Assembly (NCBI RefSeq): GCF_000003195.3
Contig: NC_012878.2
Span: 5,026,462 to 5,090,461, forward strand
Reading direction: 5' to 3'
DNA length: 64,000 nucleotides
DNA from: Sorghum bicolor
Taxonomy: Eukaryota > Streptophyta > Magnoliopsida > Poales > Poaceae
Shown here in pieces: positions 54,797 through 64,000 of this stretch (positions are counted from its first letter, which is position 1; each line of letters opens with the position of its first letter). The notes beneath the pieces are model-generated. The model worked only from the letters and a program-made list of their open reading frames with translations. It made no database searches and was not told the DNA's origin. The position numbers and the translations under genes were made by a program.

Positions 54797-55407
54797 CCCT
54801 TTAGCACCGGCCAGAGCCACGGGCCGAGGCAAACCCTTTAGCACCGGTTTGTGTTACAAACCGGTGCTAAAAGGTAACCCTTTAGCACCGGTTTTTGCCC
54901 TGAACCGGTGCTAAAGGTCCAGTTTATAGGCCGGCTCCCTCCTCCCCTCTGCCCATTTGAAACCGAGAGCACCATTGTTGTTCTTGGAGCTTCTTCTTGC
55001 TTGTTCTTCATTTGTTCTTCATCTCCAACGCCCATCGTTGATCTTCTTCGACTCCGTCATCGTCTCTTCGCGCTTAGAGGTGACTAACTTCAGCCTTTCT
55101 TGTCTTTTTCATGTTGTTTTTGGCTTGTGATGTTCCCATCATTTTTTAGTTCAAATCCACTTTGTTATTTTGAATCATTCACATGAATTAGTATCCATAT
55201 ATATATCATATTTCATGGTTGACCTAGTTTTAATGTATTTTCCAAGAATGAATTATAGTATATTTTTATGATCATAGAAAGTAGGATAGTTCAAATTAAT
55301 TGGTTTGTTAATATCACTTGATTTATTTTTATTACTACATATAATGTCCATTGTATCATACATGTTTACTAGTAAATGTGGAATTTATAATTGTTTTAAA
55401 ATTGAGT

Positions 55408-55918
55408 ATGGATAGTAGATGGCAACCGTGACCGGGTCTTCAGTCTCTCAACGGGACTCCCTCTCATTACTTGTGGCAAGTGTGGCAGAAGATTTTGATG
55501 GAGTACAAAGTGTCGAAAGAGGGAGTAAACAAGGGTCGTATATTCTACAAGTGTCCAGATCGTAATGTGAGTTATTTCCAGACATTTGCTTATATATGTG
55601 CATATTTTTTTAAATGATATTAATTAAACTTTTGATTCTCTCTTTTCATTTCAGTGGGACGGTACCGGCGGATGTACAGGTTGGTACTGGGAGGAAGAAT
55701 ACATTGAACACATTAAGAAATCTTTTGCACAGGTGGTTGAGGCTGAAGGTGGTGAGGCAGTGAGCCGACGAAAGAAGTTCAATGATGTTGATCAAGCGAA
55801 TGATCTATCTATTATAGTTGGGATCGGACGCGAACTAATTATGTTGCTTAAGTGCATTTTAGTTTTATTTTTTTTAATGCTAGTTGCGATTGTATTTGTT
55901 GTAGCCAAGCTTTCCTAA
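55408..55918 (+). pseudogene. Decayed GRF-type zinc-finger/transmembrane gene carried by the CACTA element
   Basis: Two exons: about 55408-55566 and 55655-55918, GT-AG, phase 0. Exon 2 (GRF end WDGTGGCTGWYWEEEYIEHI, coiled linker, C-terminal hydrophobic LLKCILVLFFLMLVAIVFVV) is fully open. Exon 1 starts with ATG 55408 but has an in-frame TGA at 55429. The first zinc ligands (ITCGKCGRR, near 55466-55490) lie in a different frame from the flanking NGTP and ILMEYKVSKEGVNKGRIFYK. So one nonsense and two compensating frameshifts disable it. GRF fingers bind nucleic acid; in grass genomes such GRF+TM proteins are often TE-linked. The sequence reading is sound; the origin is inference. Confidence 0.7.
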
Positions 55919-56013
55919 ATTAATCAACTATGTATCTTAGACATGTTGTGCAATAAGATGAGAAACTATATGTGTGCATGGTTTTCATAATATATATGTT
56001 ATCTTTAATGCAG

Positions 56014-59000
56014 ATGGTAACACGTAATTGGATGTATAATGCCGATCGGCGCTCCGAAGAGTTCATTAATGGCGTGCACTATTTCTTAAGTGTGGCCGAG
56101 TCAAATAAGAGGGACGGTTTCATGTGCTGTCCATGTGCCGTGTGCAAGAATTTGACGGAATATTCTAACTCAAGAACTCTTCATTCACACTTATTAAAGT
56201 CTGGTTTCGTACCAAACTATATTTGTTGGACCAAACATGGAGAAAGCGGGATTATAATGGATGAAGGTGAAGAAGAAGAAGAAGAAGAATTGGACCATGC
56301 CAATATTATTGCTCAGTACGGTGGCTTCAATGATGTTGCAATGGGGGGAGATAATGAAGAAGAGGTGGCGGCAGAAGATGATCGGAGCGATGATGCTTTT
56401 GGTGATGCCATCCGTGATGCACAAAGAGAATGTGATAGTGATAAAGAGAAAGCCAAGTTCGAGCGCATGCTAGAGGACCACAGGAAATCGCTATATCCCA
56501 CCGCTGAAGAGGGGCAAAAAAAGCTGGGTACCACACTAGAATTGCTGCAATGGAAGGCAAAGAATGGTACATCTGACAAGGCATTTGGGCAGTTATTGAA
56601 GATCATAAAAAAGATGCTTCCGAAAGGCAACGAATTGCGCACCACTACGTATGAAGCAAAACAGGTTGTCTGCCCTTTGGGATTAGAAATCCAGAAGATA
56701 CACGCATGTCCTAATGACTGCATCCTCTACCGTGGGGAGGAATACGAGAATTTGGATGCATGTCCAGTATGTAAGGCATCACGGTATAAGATTAGACGAG
56801 ATGATCCTGGTGATGTTGAGGGTGAAGAACGTCATAGGAAGAAAATTCCAGCCAAGGTTATGTGGTATGCTCCTATAATACCACGATTAAAACGTCTGTT
56901 CAGAAATAAGGACAATGCAAAGTTGTTGCGGTGGCATAAAGAAGACCGTAAGATAGACAATATGCTGAGACACCCTGCCGATGGATCCCAGTGGAGAGCG
57001 ATAGACAGAGAATTCCCAGATTTTGCAAATGATGCTAGAAACTTGCGGTTCGCCTTAAGTACAGATGGTATGAATCCTTTCGGTGAGCAGAGCAGTAGTC
57101 ACAGCACTTGGCCAGTTACTCTATGTATCTACAACCTTCCTCCATGGCTATGCATGAAGCGGAAGTTTATTATGATGCCGGTGCTTATCCAAGGACCGAA
57201 GCAACCTGGCAATGACATAGATGTCTACCTTAGGCCATTAGTTGAGGAACTTCAACTTTTATGGAGCAAACCAGGAGTTCGCGTGTGGGATGAGTACAAA
57301 CAAGAGCACTTTGACCTACGAGCATTGCTGTTTGTAACAATCAATGATTGGCCAGCTCTGAGTAATCTTTCAGGCCAGTCAAACAAGGGATATAATGCAT
57401 GCACACATTGTTATGAAGACCTTGACTGTGTATTTTTGAAAAAATGTCGAAAGGTCGTGTACCTTGGCCACCGTCGGTTTCTTCCTGTGAACCACCCAGT
57501 ACGAAAGAAAGGCAAGCATTTTAAAGGCAAGGCAGACCACCAGACCAAACCTCTCAATCGAACCGGGGATGATGTACTCGAAATGGTCAAGGATATAAAA
57601 GTAGTATTTGGAAAGGGACGAGGCAGCGAACCTATTCCCAAGGATGCTAAGGGACACGTACCCATGTGGAAGAAGAAATCCATATTTTTGGAGCTACCTT
57701 ACTGGAATGTCCTAGAGGTCCGCAACGCGATCGACGTGATGCACCTGACAAAGAATCTTTGTGTGAACTTGCTCGGATTCATGGGTGTCTACGGGAAGTC
57801 TAAGGATTCACTTGAAGCACGACAAGACTTGCAGCGCATGAAAGAACGAGACAACCTGCATCCAGAAAAGACAGATGATGGACGTCATTACTTAAGCCCT
57901 GCTAGCTACACTCTGAGCAAAGAAGAGAAGGAAAGCATGTTTGAATGTCTTAGCAGCATCAAGGTCCCATCTGGATTCTCCTCCAATATCAAGGGAATAA
58001 TTAATGTGCCAGAGAAGAAATTCCTGAACTTGAAGTCCCATGACTGTCACGTTCTAATGACGCAATTGCTGCCGGTCGTTTTAAGAGGAATTCTACCTCC
58101 ACACGTACGTCTAGCCACCGTAAAGCTATGTGCATTCCTCAATGCAATTTCTCAGAAGGCAATCAATCCAGAGCAACTAGCTACTCTGCAGAATGATGTC
58201 GTTCAATGTCTCGTCAGCTTTGAGTTGGTGTTCCCTCCATCCTTCTTCGATATCATGACACACCTCCTAGTTCATCTGGTCAAAGAGATTCGTATTCTCG
58301 GTCCTGTGTTCCTACACAACATGTTCCCCTTCGAGAGATTCATGGGTGTCCTAAAGAAATATGTCCATAGTCGTTCCCGGCCAGAAGGAAGCATTGCCAA
58401 GGGCTACGGAACAGAGGAGGTCATAGAGTTCTGTGTTGACTTTATTCCAGACCTTGACCCAATTGGCATTCCTGAATCTCGACACGAGGGCAGACTCAGC
58501 GGAAAGGGAACACTTGGGAAGAAAACATATATTGGTACGGGAAACGATTACTTCAATAAAGCACACTACACAGTTCTCCAGAACTCCTCATTGGTGGAAC
58601 CATATGTTGAGGTACACAAAGATTTCCTACGGTCCCAGTGGCCCGGGAAGAATGAAGCTTGGATAATGCGTCAGCACATGGAAACTTTTGGCGATTGGTT
58701 GCGCAAAAAATGTCAAGGTGATGAAAACATTGATGAGCAGCTTTATTTGTTGGCCAGGCAACCATCATGGCATGTCCTCATATACAAAGGGTACGAGATA
58801 AATGGTAACACATTTTACACAGTTGGCCAAGATAAAAGGAGCACCAACCAAAATAGTGGTGTACGCGTGGATGCCACGGATCCAAATGGGAACAGACAAA
58901 CATATTATGGACGCATAGAAGACATATGGGAACTAGTCTATGCAGCTAATTTTAAAGTTCCTTTGTTCCGGTGCCAATGGGTGAAGATGACCGGAGGTGG

Positions 59001-59388
59001 GGTAACAGTCGACAAGGAGTATGGGATGACAACCGTGGACCTTAACAATAGTGGGTTCAAAGACGAACCATTCGTCCTTGCTGCAGACGTGAGTCAGGTG
59101 TTCTATGTCAAAGATATGTCTACGAAACTAAAGAGAGGAAAAAATGATGACCACTCAATCATCAATGAGCCAAAGCGCCACATTGTCCTTTCTGGGAAAA
59201 GAAACATTGTCGGAATTGAGGACAAGTCAGACATGTCAGGCGATTACGAAAGGGATGATCGAATTCCGCCCTTCATAGTCAACAAAGACCCAAGCATTCT
59301 GTTAAACAATGAGGATACTCCATGGTTACGGCAGGATCATAACCAAGGGTCATACGTCAAGAAGAAGTTCACTGTTGTGTCGGCTTGA
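56014..59388 (+). CDS. CACTA transposase, TNP2-type
   Basis: 1124 aa from ATG 56014 (MVTRNWMYNADRRSEEF), which follows an AG acceptor-like TTTAATGCAG; the frame is open a little further upstream to 55972. The N-terminal transposase-associated domain has Cys-rich GFMCCPCAVCKN and HLLKSGFVPNYICWTKHGE. An acidic linker (EEEEEEEL) follows. The TNP2 core (about 240-480) has CPNDCILYRGEEYENLDACPVCKASRYK, MWYAPIIPRLKRLF, LRFALSTDGMNPFG and YNLPPWLCMKRKFIM. Then come DUF4218-like (about 650-790: LPPHVRLATVKLCAFLNAIS, MTHLLVHLVKEI, MFPFERFMGVLKKYV) and DUF4216-like (about 960-1040: YYGRIEDIWELVYAANFKVP) domains. No stop or frameshift. It probably cuts and joins the element with the second CACTA protein. 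Confidence 0.95.
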   Translation: MVTRNWMYNADRRSEEFINGVHYFLSVAESNKRDGFMCCPCAVCKNLTEYSNSRTLHSHLLKSGFVPNYICWTKHGESGIIMDEGEEEEEEELDHANIIAQYGGFNDVAMGGDNEEEVAAEDDRSDDAFGDAIRDAQRECDSDKEKAKFERMLEDHRKSLYPTAEEGQKKLGTTLELLQWKAKNGTSDKAFGQLLKIIKKMLPKGNELRTTTYEAKQVVCPLGLEIQKIHACPNDCILYRGEEYENLDACPVCKASRYKIRRDDPGDVEGEERHRKKIPAKVMWYAPIIPRLKRLFRNKDNAKLLRWHKEDRKIDNMLRHPADGSQWRAIDREFPDFANDARNLRFALSTDGMNPFGEQSSSHSTWPVTLCIYNLPPWLCMKRKFIMMPVLIQGPKQPGNDIDVYLRPLVEELQLLWSKPGVRVWDEYKQEHFDLRALLFVTINDWPALSNLSGQSNKGYNACTHCYEDLDCVFLKKCRKVVYLGHRRFLPVNHPVRKKGKHFKGKADHQTKPLNRTGDDVLEMVKDIKVVFGKGRGSEPIPKDAKGHVPMWKKKSIFLELPYWNVLEVRNAIDVMHLTKNLCVNLLGFMGVYGKSKDSLEARQDLQRMKERDNLHPEKTDDGRHYLSPASYTLSKEEKESMFECLSSIKVPSGFSSNIKGIINVPEKKFLNLKSHDCHVLMTQLLPVVLRGILPPHVRLATVKLCAFLNAISQKAINPEQLATLQNDVVQCLVSFELVFPPSFFDIMTHLLVHLVKEIRILGPVFLHNMFPFERFMGVLKKYVHSRSRPEGSIAKGYGTEEVIEFCVDFIPDLDPIGIPESRHEGRLSGKGTLGKKTYIGTGNDYFNKAHYTVLQNSSLVEPYVEVHKDFLRSQWPGKNEAWIMRQHMETFGDWLRKKCQGDENIDEQLYLLARQPSWHVLIYKGYEINGNTFYTVGQDKRSTNQNSGVRVDATDPNGNRQTYYGRIEDIWELVYAANFKVPLFRCQWVKMTGGGVTVDKEYGMTTVDLNNSGFKDEPFVLAADVSQVFYVKDMSTKLKRGKNDDHSIINEPKRHIVLSGKRNIVGIEDKSDMSGDYERDDRIPPFIVNKDPSILLNNEDTPWLRQDHNQGSYVKKKFTVVSA

Positions 59389-59450
59389 CTTTGTATGAAA
59401 CTATATTTGAGAATTGTGAATTTTGATGTGTGTAACAAACTTTGTATTCA

Positions 59451-61018
59451 TGACTTTTCCATTCGAGACCATCTAGGGTTCCGAAACCGCTGCGTGGCTA
59501 TGAGTTCTATGAAAATTCAAAATTCAGTGGTTCAAACTTTTCCAAATGAAAAGTTGACCATTAGACAAAATGTAGAACTTGATGAGTGTAGCAAACTTTG
59601 TATTCATGACTTTTCCATTTGGGACAATCTAGGGTTCGGTCAAAGGGTGTGTTTGTAAAAACCAATGCTTTGACTTTGGTCAAACTTGGTCAAATAGCCC
59701 ATTTGATGACTTGAAATGAAAAAAGTTTGAATACAAAGTTGTTAGAGGTCATCAAGATCTATATTTAATATATTGTCCATTTTTCCATTTGGATAATTTT
59801 GAGCCAATCCTAATTACATTTCTATAAAATCCAAGACGGGTTTTGGTCAAACTTGGTCAAATGACAAACTAAATTACTTGAAATGAAAATATTTTGAATA
59901 CCAAGTTGTTAGATATCTTCAAGATCTAAACTTTTTATATACACAACTTTTCCATTTGAGAAAGTCTAAGTTAACAATACCCACCAATTCTTGAATCTCA
60001 CACAAACTATATGAAACTATATGTGTCAATTGTGGATTTTCAACTACACCTTCCCAAAACTTTGTCAAATGCAAAAATGGTCTATATATGAAATGTAGAT
60101 TTTGATGAGTGGAACAATATTGGTATTCATGACTTTTCCATTCGAGACCATCTAGGGTTCCGAAACCGCTACGTGGCTATGAGTTCTATGAAAATTCAAA
60201 ATTCAGTGGTTCAAACTTTTCCAAATAAAAAGTTGACCATTAGACAAAATGTAGAACTTGATAAGTGTAGCAGAATTTGTATTAATGACTTTTCCATTTG
60301 GGACAATCTAGGGTTCGGTCAAAGGGTGTGTTTGTAAAAACCAATGCTTTGACTTTGGTCAAACTTGGTCAAATAGCCCATTTGATGACTTGAAATGAAA
60401 AAAGTTTGAATACAAAGTTGTTAGAGATCATCAAGATCTATATTTTATATATTGTCTATTTTTCCATTTGGATAATTTTGAGCCAATCCTAATTACATTT
60501 CTATAAAATCCAAGACGGGTTTTTGTCAAACTTGGTCAAACTTGGTCAAATGACAAACTAAATTACTTGAAATGAAAATATTTTGAATACCAAGTTGTTA
60601 GATATCTTCAAGATCTAAACTTTTTATATACACAACTTTTCCATTTGAGAAAGTCTAAGTTAACAATACCCACCAATTCTTGAATCTCACAAAAACTATA
60701 TGAAACTATATGTGTCAATTGTGGATTTTCAACTACACCTTCCCAAAACTTTGTCAAATGCAAAAATGGTCTATATATGAAATGTAGATTTTGATGAGTG
60801 GAACAATATTGGTATTCATGACTTTTCCATTCGAGACCATCTAGGGTTCCGAAACCGCTGCGTGGCTATGAGTTCTATGAAAATTCAAAATTCAGTGGTT
60901 CAAACTTTTCCAAATGAAAAGTTGACCATTAGACAAAATGTAGAACTTGATGAGTGTAGCAGACTTTATATTCATGACTTTTCCATTTGGGACAATCTAG
61001 GGTTCGGTCAAAGGGTGT
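59451..61018 (+). repeat. Tandem array of ~685-bp units (2.3 copies) inside the CACTA element
   Basis: Units start at about 59451, 60130 and 60819 with TGACTTTTCCATTCGAGACC. Within each unit, TTTTCCATTTGGGACAATCT and TTGGTCAAACTTGGTCAAAT recur. The copies are highly similar. It lies just after the transposase stop and has no coding potential. Confidence 0.9.
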
Positions 61019-61404
61019 GTTCATCAAGATATATATTTTTATATGATTTTTTATTTGATGAAAATTATACCCAACTAGCATTCCTAGTAATAAATAATAA
61101 AAATAAAAAGTTTTACGTCAATATGATGTGAAAATAAATTTCCAGTTCATTGGATATAGTTTTTGTAAATTTATTGAAATAATATATTTTTGCATTAACA
61201 AAATACTAAACATTTCTTACAAAATCATTGCAAATTATAAAAATACAATAAGATATTTAAGTTTAAAAATTTTCATGTGTACATTAAAACAAATTACAAT
61301 ATATGTTACTGTTTAAAAAACATTATGCAAAATATTTAATTTACTATACAATTTATAATATAAACTGTATATATAAAACAATTGAAAAACCCTAAACTAA
61401 AAAA
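61019..61404. other. AT-rich non-coding CACTA interior
   Basis: Nothing recognisable; strongly AT-rich. Confidence 0.4.
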
Positions 61405-61660
61405 ATGGGCCTTTAGCACCGGCCCATAGTGGGAACCGGTGCTAAAGGGTCCTGAAAATTTCAGGAGCCCGCCCTAGCGCGCGCTGGACCCTTTAGCACC
61501 GGTCCGTGGCTGGAACCGGTGCTAAAGGGTCCTTTTAGCACCGGCTGGTAACACGAGCCGGTGCTAAAGGGTGACCCTTTAACACCGGCTCTTGTTACCA
61601 GCCGGTGTTAAAGACCCTTTAGCACCGGTTCCAACCACGGACCGGTGCTAAAGGGTCCCG
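61405..61660 (+). repeat. Internal cluster of TTTAGCACCGG motifs with a 173-nt palindrome
   Basis: Eight or more copies of CCTTTAGCACCGG or its reverse complement. 61486-61658 is a near-perfect palindrome centred on GGGTGACCC (about 61573); both arms start GGACCCTTTAGCACCGGTCC. These are the same motifs as at the CACTA left end but far inside the element, just upstream of the second gene. Confidence 0.9.
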
Positions 61661-63000
61661 CAAGAGCTCTGGATCTGGGCAGTTCCCTTCGTCTTCGTCT
61701 TCGTCGAGCAGAGATCTCCGCGCCGCCGTCGTCCAGCGCCGCCCGTTCGTCTCCCCAGCGCCGCCGTTCGTCTCCAGCGTCGCCGCCGCCATCTACAGCG
61801 CCGCCCGTTTGTCTCCCCAGCGCCGCCGTTCATCTCCAGCGTCGCTGCAGCGGCTCTCCACAGATCTACGTATATTTCTTCATGTATCGATCGCTCGTGT
61901 GTATATATATATATATGGATGATTAATGTCAAAACAGTTTATATGTATAGACTAAAATTGTATATATGAATTGTATAGATATATATGAATACCAACAGTT
62001 TATATTTATATATATATATATATATATATAAGATATATATATATATGTGTATGTATGTATATATATATACTATTATTCTTGTATCATTTTGTTCTTGTAT
62101 CATTATTTTATATTATTAATATATTTTGTATCATTATGTATATATACTATTATTTTATATGCACTTAATTATGTACTATTATTTTGTATCATTATATATG
62201 CACTTATATTTCATACCGAACAGTTTATATACTATTATTTTGTATTATTATGTATATATATGCACTTATATTATTCTTGTATCATTTTGTAGTAGTATTA
62301 ATTTTTTAGTACATTATTCTATGTGCAAGTGTGTATTACTTGGCTTAAAACATATACTATTAGTTTATACTATTATTTTAGTATTATTTTTTGGTATTAT
62401 ATTTTAGTATATTATTCTAGTATATTACTTGGCTTAAAAGACTTTGTAGTATGTTATTCTAGTATATTATGAATTGTAGTGTTTTGAATTGTTATGAAAT
62501 ATATTTTGTGCTAGTGTTTTGAATTATTATGAAATATATTGTGTGCTAGTATATTATTCTAGTGTTATTGTCCGTATTATTTTTTTAGTATTACTTTTTA
62601 GTTTGGAGCACTCTAGCACTTATATTATTCTAGTGTATTTCTTATTATGTATATATATGCACTTATATTATTCTTGTATCAATTTGTAGTAGTATGAATT
62701 TTTTAGTACATTATTCTATGTGCAAGTGTATTACTTGGCTTAAAACATATACTATTAGTTTATACTATTATTATAGTATTATTTTTTTACTATTATATTT
62801 TAGTATATTATTCTAGTATATTACTTGGCTTAAAAGACTTTTTAGTATGTTATTCTAGTATATTATGAATTGTAGTGTATTTCTTATTAATGTATTACTT
62901 GGCTTAAAAGATCCTAGTATTATTTTTAGAGCACTCCAACACTTTCATTTGTAGTAGTATTAGTGTATTTCTTATCTTATATAGAATATATATATATGTA
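61661..63000 (+). other. Leader/intron of the second CACTA gene: short GC-rich part then AT-rich
   Basis: 61661-61870 is GC-rich with repeated CCAGCGCCGCCGTTCxTCTC units, suitable for a 5' leader. 61900-63000 is extremely AT-rich with (TA)n near 61995-62060 and recurring TTATTCTAGTATATTA blocks. It ends with an acceptor-like GGTTGCAG at about 63009, consistent with an intron. Confidence 0.45.
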
Positions 63001-63008
63001 TGGTTGCA

Positions 63009-63156
63009 GACATAGAAATGGCTGACCGTCCTCATGATGATTCCGATTATATGGAAGCTGCCATTCAAAATATGATCGACGACTTTGTTGATTACCACGA
63101 CATCATGCAAGGCAATCCTACTGAGCAACAAGAGGGCAATGCCCCTGAGCAACAAG
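63009..63156 (+). CDS. First coding exon of the second CACTA gene (tnpA position), interrupted
   Basis: An acidic open frame with ATG at 63018 (MADRPHDDSDYMEAAIQN, then DDFVDYHDIMQ and a Gln/Glu-rich part) follows an AG acceptor. It is broken at 63157 by another CACTA terminus. Position and acidic start fit the second gene of TNP2-type CACTA elements, but there is too little sequence for domain recognition. Confidence 0.5.
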
Positions 63157-64000
63157 CACTACTAGAAATACCCCCCTATAGCGACGCTTTATTTATACAT
63201 TAGACACGCTTTATTTCATGTCTACAAGAATATTGTGACGTTTTCATAAAGTGTCTTAGAAGCGTCTTCGTATGGACCGTGTCAGAACTTGTAGAGACGA
63301 ATTCTCAAAGCATATCAAGTAGATGAAAGGACGCTTTGTAGAGACGCTATTTGCATGTCTACACATATTGATACACTTTTATAGATACATTTATACAGCG
63401 TGTCTATTCTTTTAGTTACGATGTCTAGTAGCGCTTTGTTATGTATTAAGAAATTTAGAGACGCTCTCATAGATACATTAATATTACATGTGTACCTACT
63501 TAGTCACACTATGTTGTAACGCCATATTATGCATCAAGAAGCATAGAGACGTTTTAATAGATATGTTTATATGGCGTGTGTACCGATTTTGATACATTGT
63601 ATAGGTACACCATGTTGCGTCTCAATAGAAAAGTAAAAATTTCATATTGGTGTCTATTAATCTAAATATGTTGTGTTGTAGCTTTTTAGTACGACTTAAC
63701 AAAAATAGAGACACTTCTATAGGTCCATATACTATAATGATTAATATGGACACACTTTATATTAACATATTTTCACATACTAGGAACAAAGATATTTTTT
63801 TACTGGTTGTAGATATTAATTTCTATGATTCGACAAAAAGAAAGTGAATCATAGAGATTGCACTGATAAAATCTATTTTATCTTTACAAACCAAGATACT
63901 GATTAAATAATAGATTAAAGTGCATTGAACAAGACAAGAAGCATAGAGAAGGTGACCATATCATACAAATATATATATAGTTTGTCCTAACGCCTAAAAT
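63157..64000. mobile_element. Second CACTA-family element, left end, nested in the first
   Basis: It starts CACTACTAGAAATACCCCCC and then shows many subterminal repeats of the type AGACGCTxxATxxATGTCTAC in both orientations, unlike the TTTAGCACCGG motifs of the host element. It continues past the window end. No coding frame is recognised in the visible part. Confidence 0.8.

Larger units (their letters stand above)
54594..64000 (+). mobile_element. Large CACTA (En/Spm) element, left end and interior (right end outside window)
   Basis: The terminus CACTACTACAGAATGAGGC is followed by subterminal TTTAGCACCGGTTxGTGTTAC repeats in both orientations to about 54920. A decayed GRF-zinc-finger gene, an intact TNP2 transposase, 685-bp tandem repeats, a second cluster of the same TTTAGCACCGG motifs and the first exon of a second gene follow. 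A different CACTA element is inserted at 63157. At least 8.5 kb of this element is in the window. Confidence 0.9.

Noticed and set aside
55429..55566. Treating GRF exon 1 as an intact coding exon
   Set aside because: The frame leading into exon 2 has a TGA at 55429, and the zinc-ligand part is in another frame, so it is listed as a pseudogene.

Overview
The window is nuclear DNA of a grass. Coding exons are GC-rich with GT-AG introns, and the TE content (Stowaway and Tourist MITEs, CACTA, Helitron, L1-type LINEs, Copia) is typical of Poaceae. The importin gene is, from memory, very close to rice importin alpha-1b. A panicoid grass is my best guess; the sequence alone does not fix the species.

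Positions 1-29,300 form a gene-bearing block with four protein genes, all of whose exons I could join in frame. (1) A mitochondrial NFU4/5-type NifU protein lies on + (342-3328, six exons, 268 aa). (2) A short LLM-domain B-class GATA factor lies on - (4602-6054, three exons, 156 aa). (3) Importin subunit alpha lies on - (11104-15041, ten exons, 530 aa, one GC-AG intron). (4) An HGSNAT-like heparan-alpha-glucosaminide N-acetyltransferase homologue lies on + (22399-29236, thirteen exons, 492 aa), with a 5'-truncated LINE in intron 6. A tRNA-Thr(AGT) gene on - sits 96 bp upstream of the HGSNAT start codon. MITEs fill the spacers. A probable 2.65-kb Helitron at 19163-21814 splits a simple tandem array.

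Positions 29,300-54,590 are a TE nest built on repeated, diverged copies of the HGSNAT exon 12 and 3'-flank region. The insertions are a hAT element with an 8-bp TSD and a nested Tourist, and a full-length 7.7-kb L1 LINE on - with a 16-bp TSD and an intact ORF2. There is also a decayed Copia pol relic, a MULE-like element holding a PIF-like element with gene-like content, and a CACTA fragment. The last two are a complete 5.5-kb non-autonomous Copia element with near-identical LTRs and 5-bp TSDs, and a 256-bp CACTA MITE.

Positions 54,594-64,000 are the left part of a large autonomous-type CACTA (En/Spm) element. It has a CACTA terminus, subterminal TTTAGCACCGG repeats, a decayed GRF-zinc-finger/transmembrane gene and an intact TNP2 transposase of about 1,125 aa. 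After these come 685-bp tandem repeats, a 173-nt internal palindrome and the start of a second (tnpA-position) gene, which a second CACTA element of another family has entered at 63157. The right end lies outside the window.

The four genes do not form a pathway: they cover Fe-S cluster delivery, transcription, nuclear import and membrane acetyl transfer. The main novelty candidates are the HGSNAT-flank module array, the coding-dead but recently mobile Copia element with an antisense promoter-like insert, the GRF/TM cargo gene of the CACTA element, and the LINE 5' monomers.
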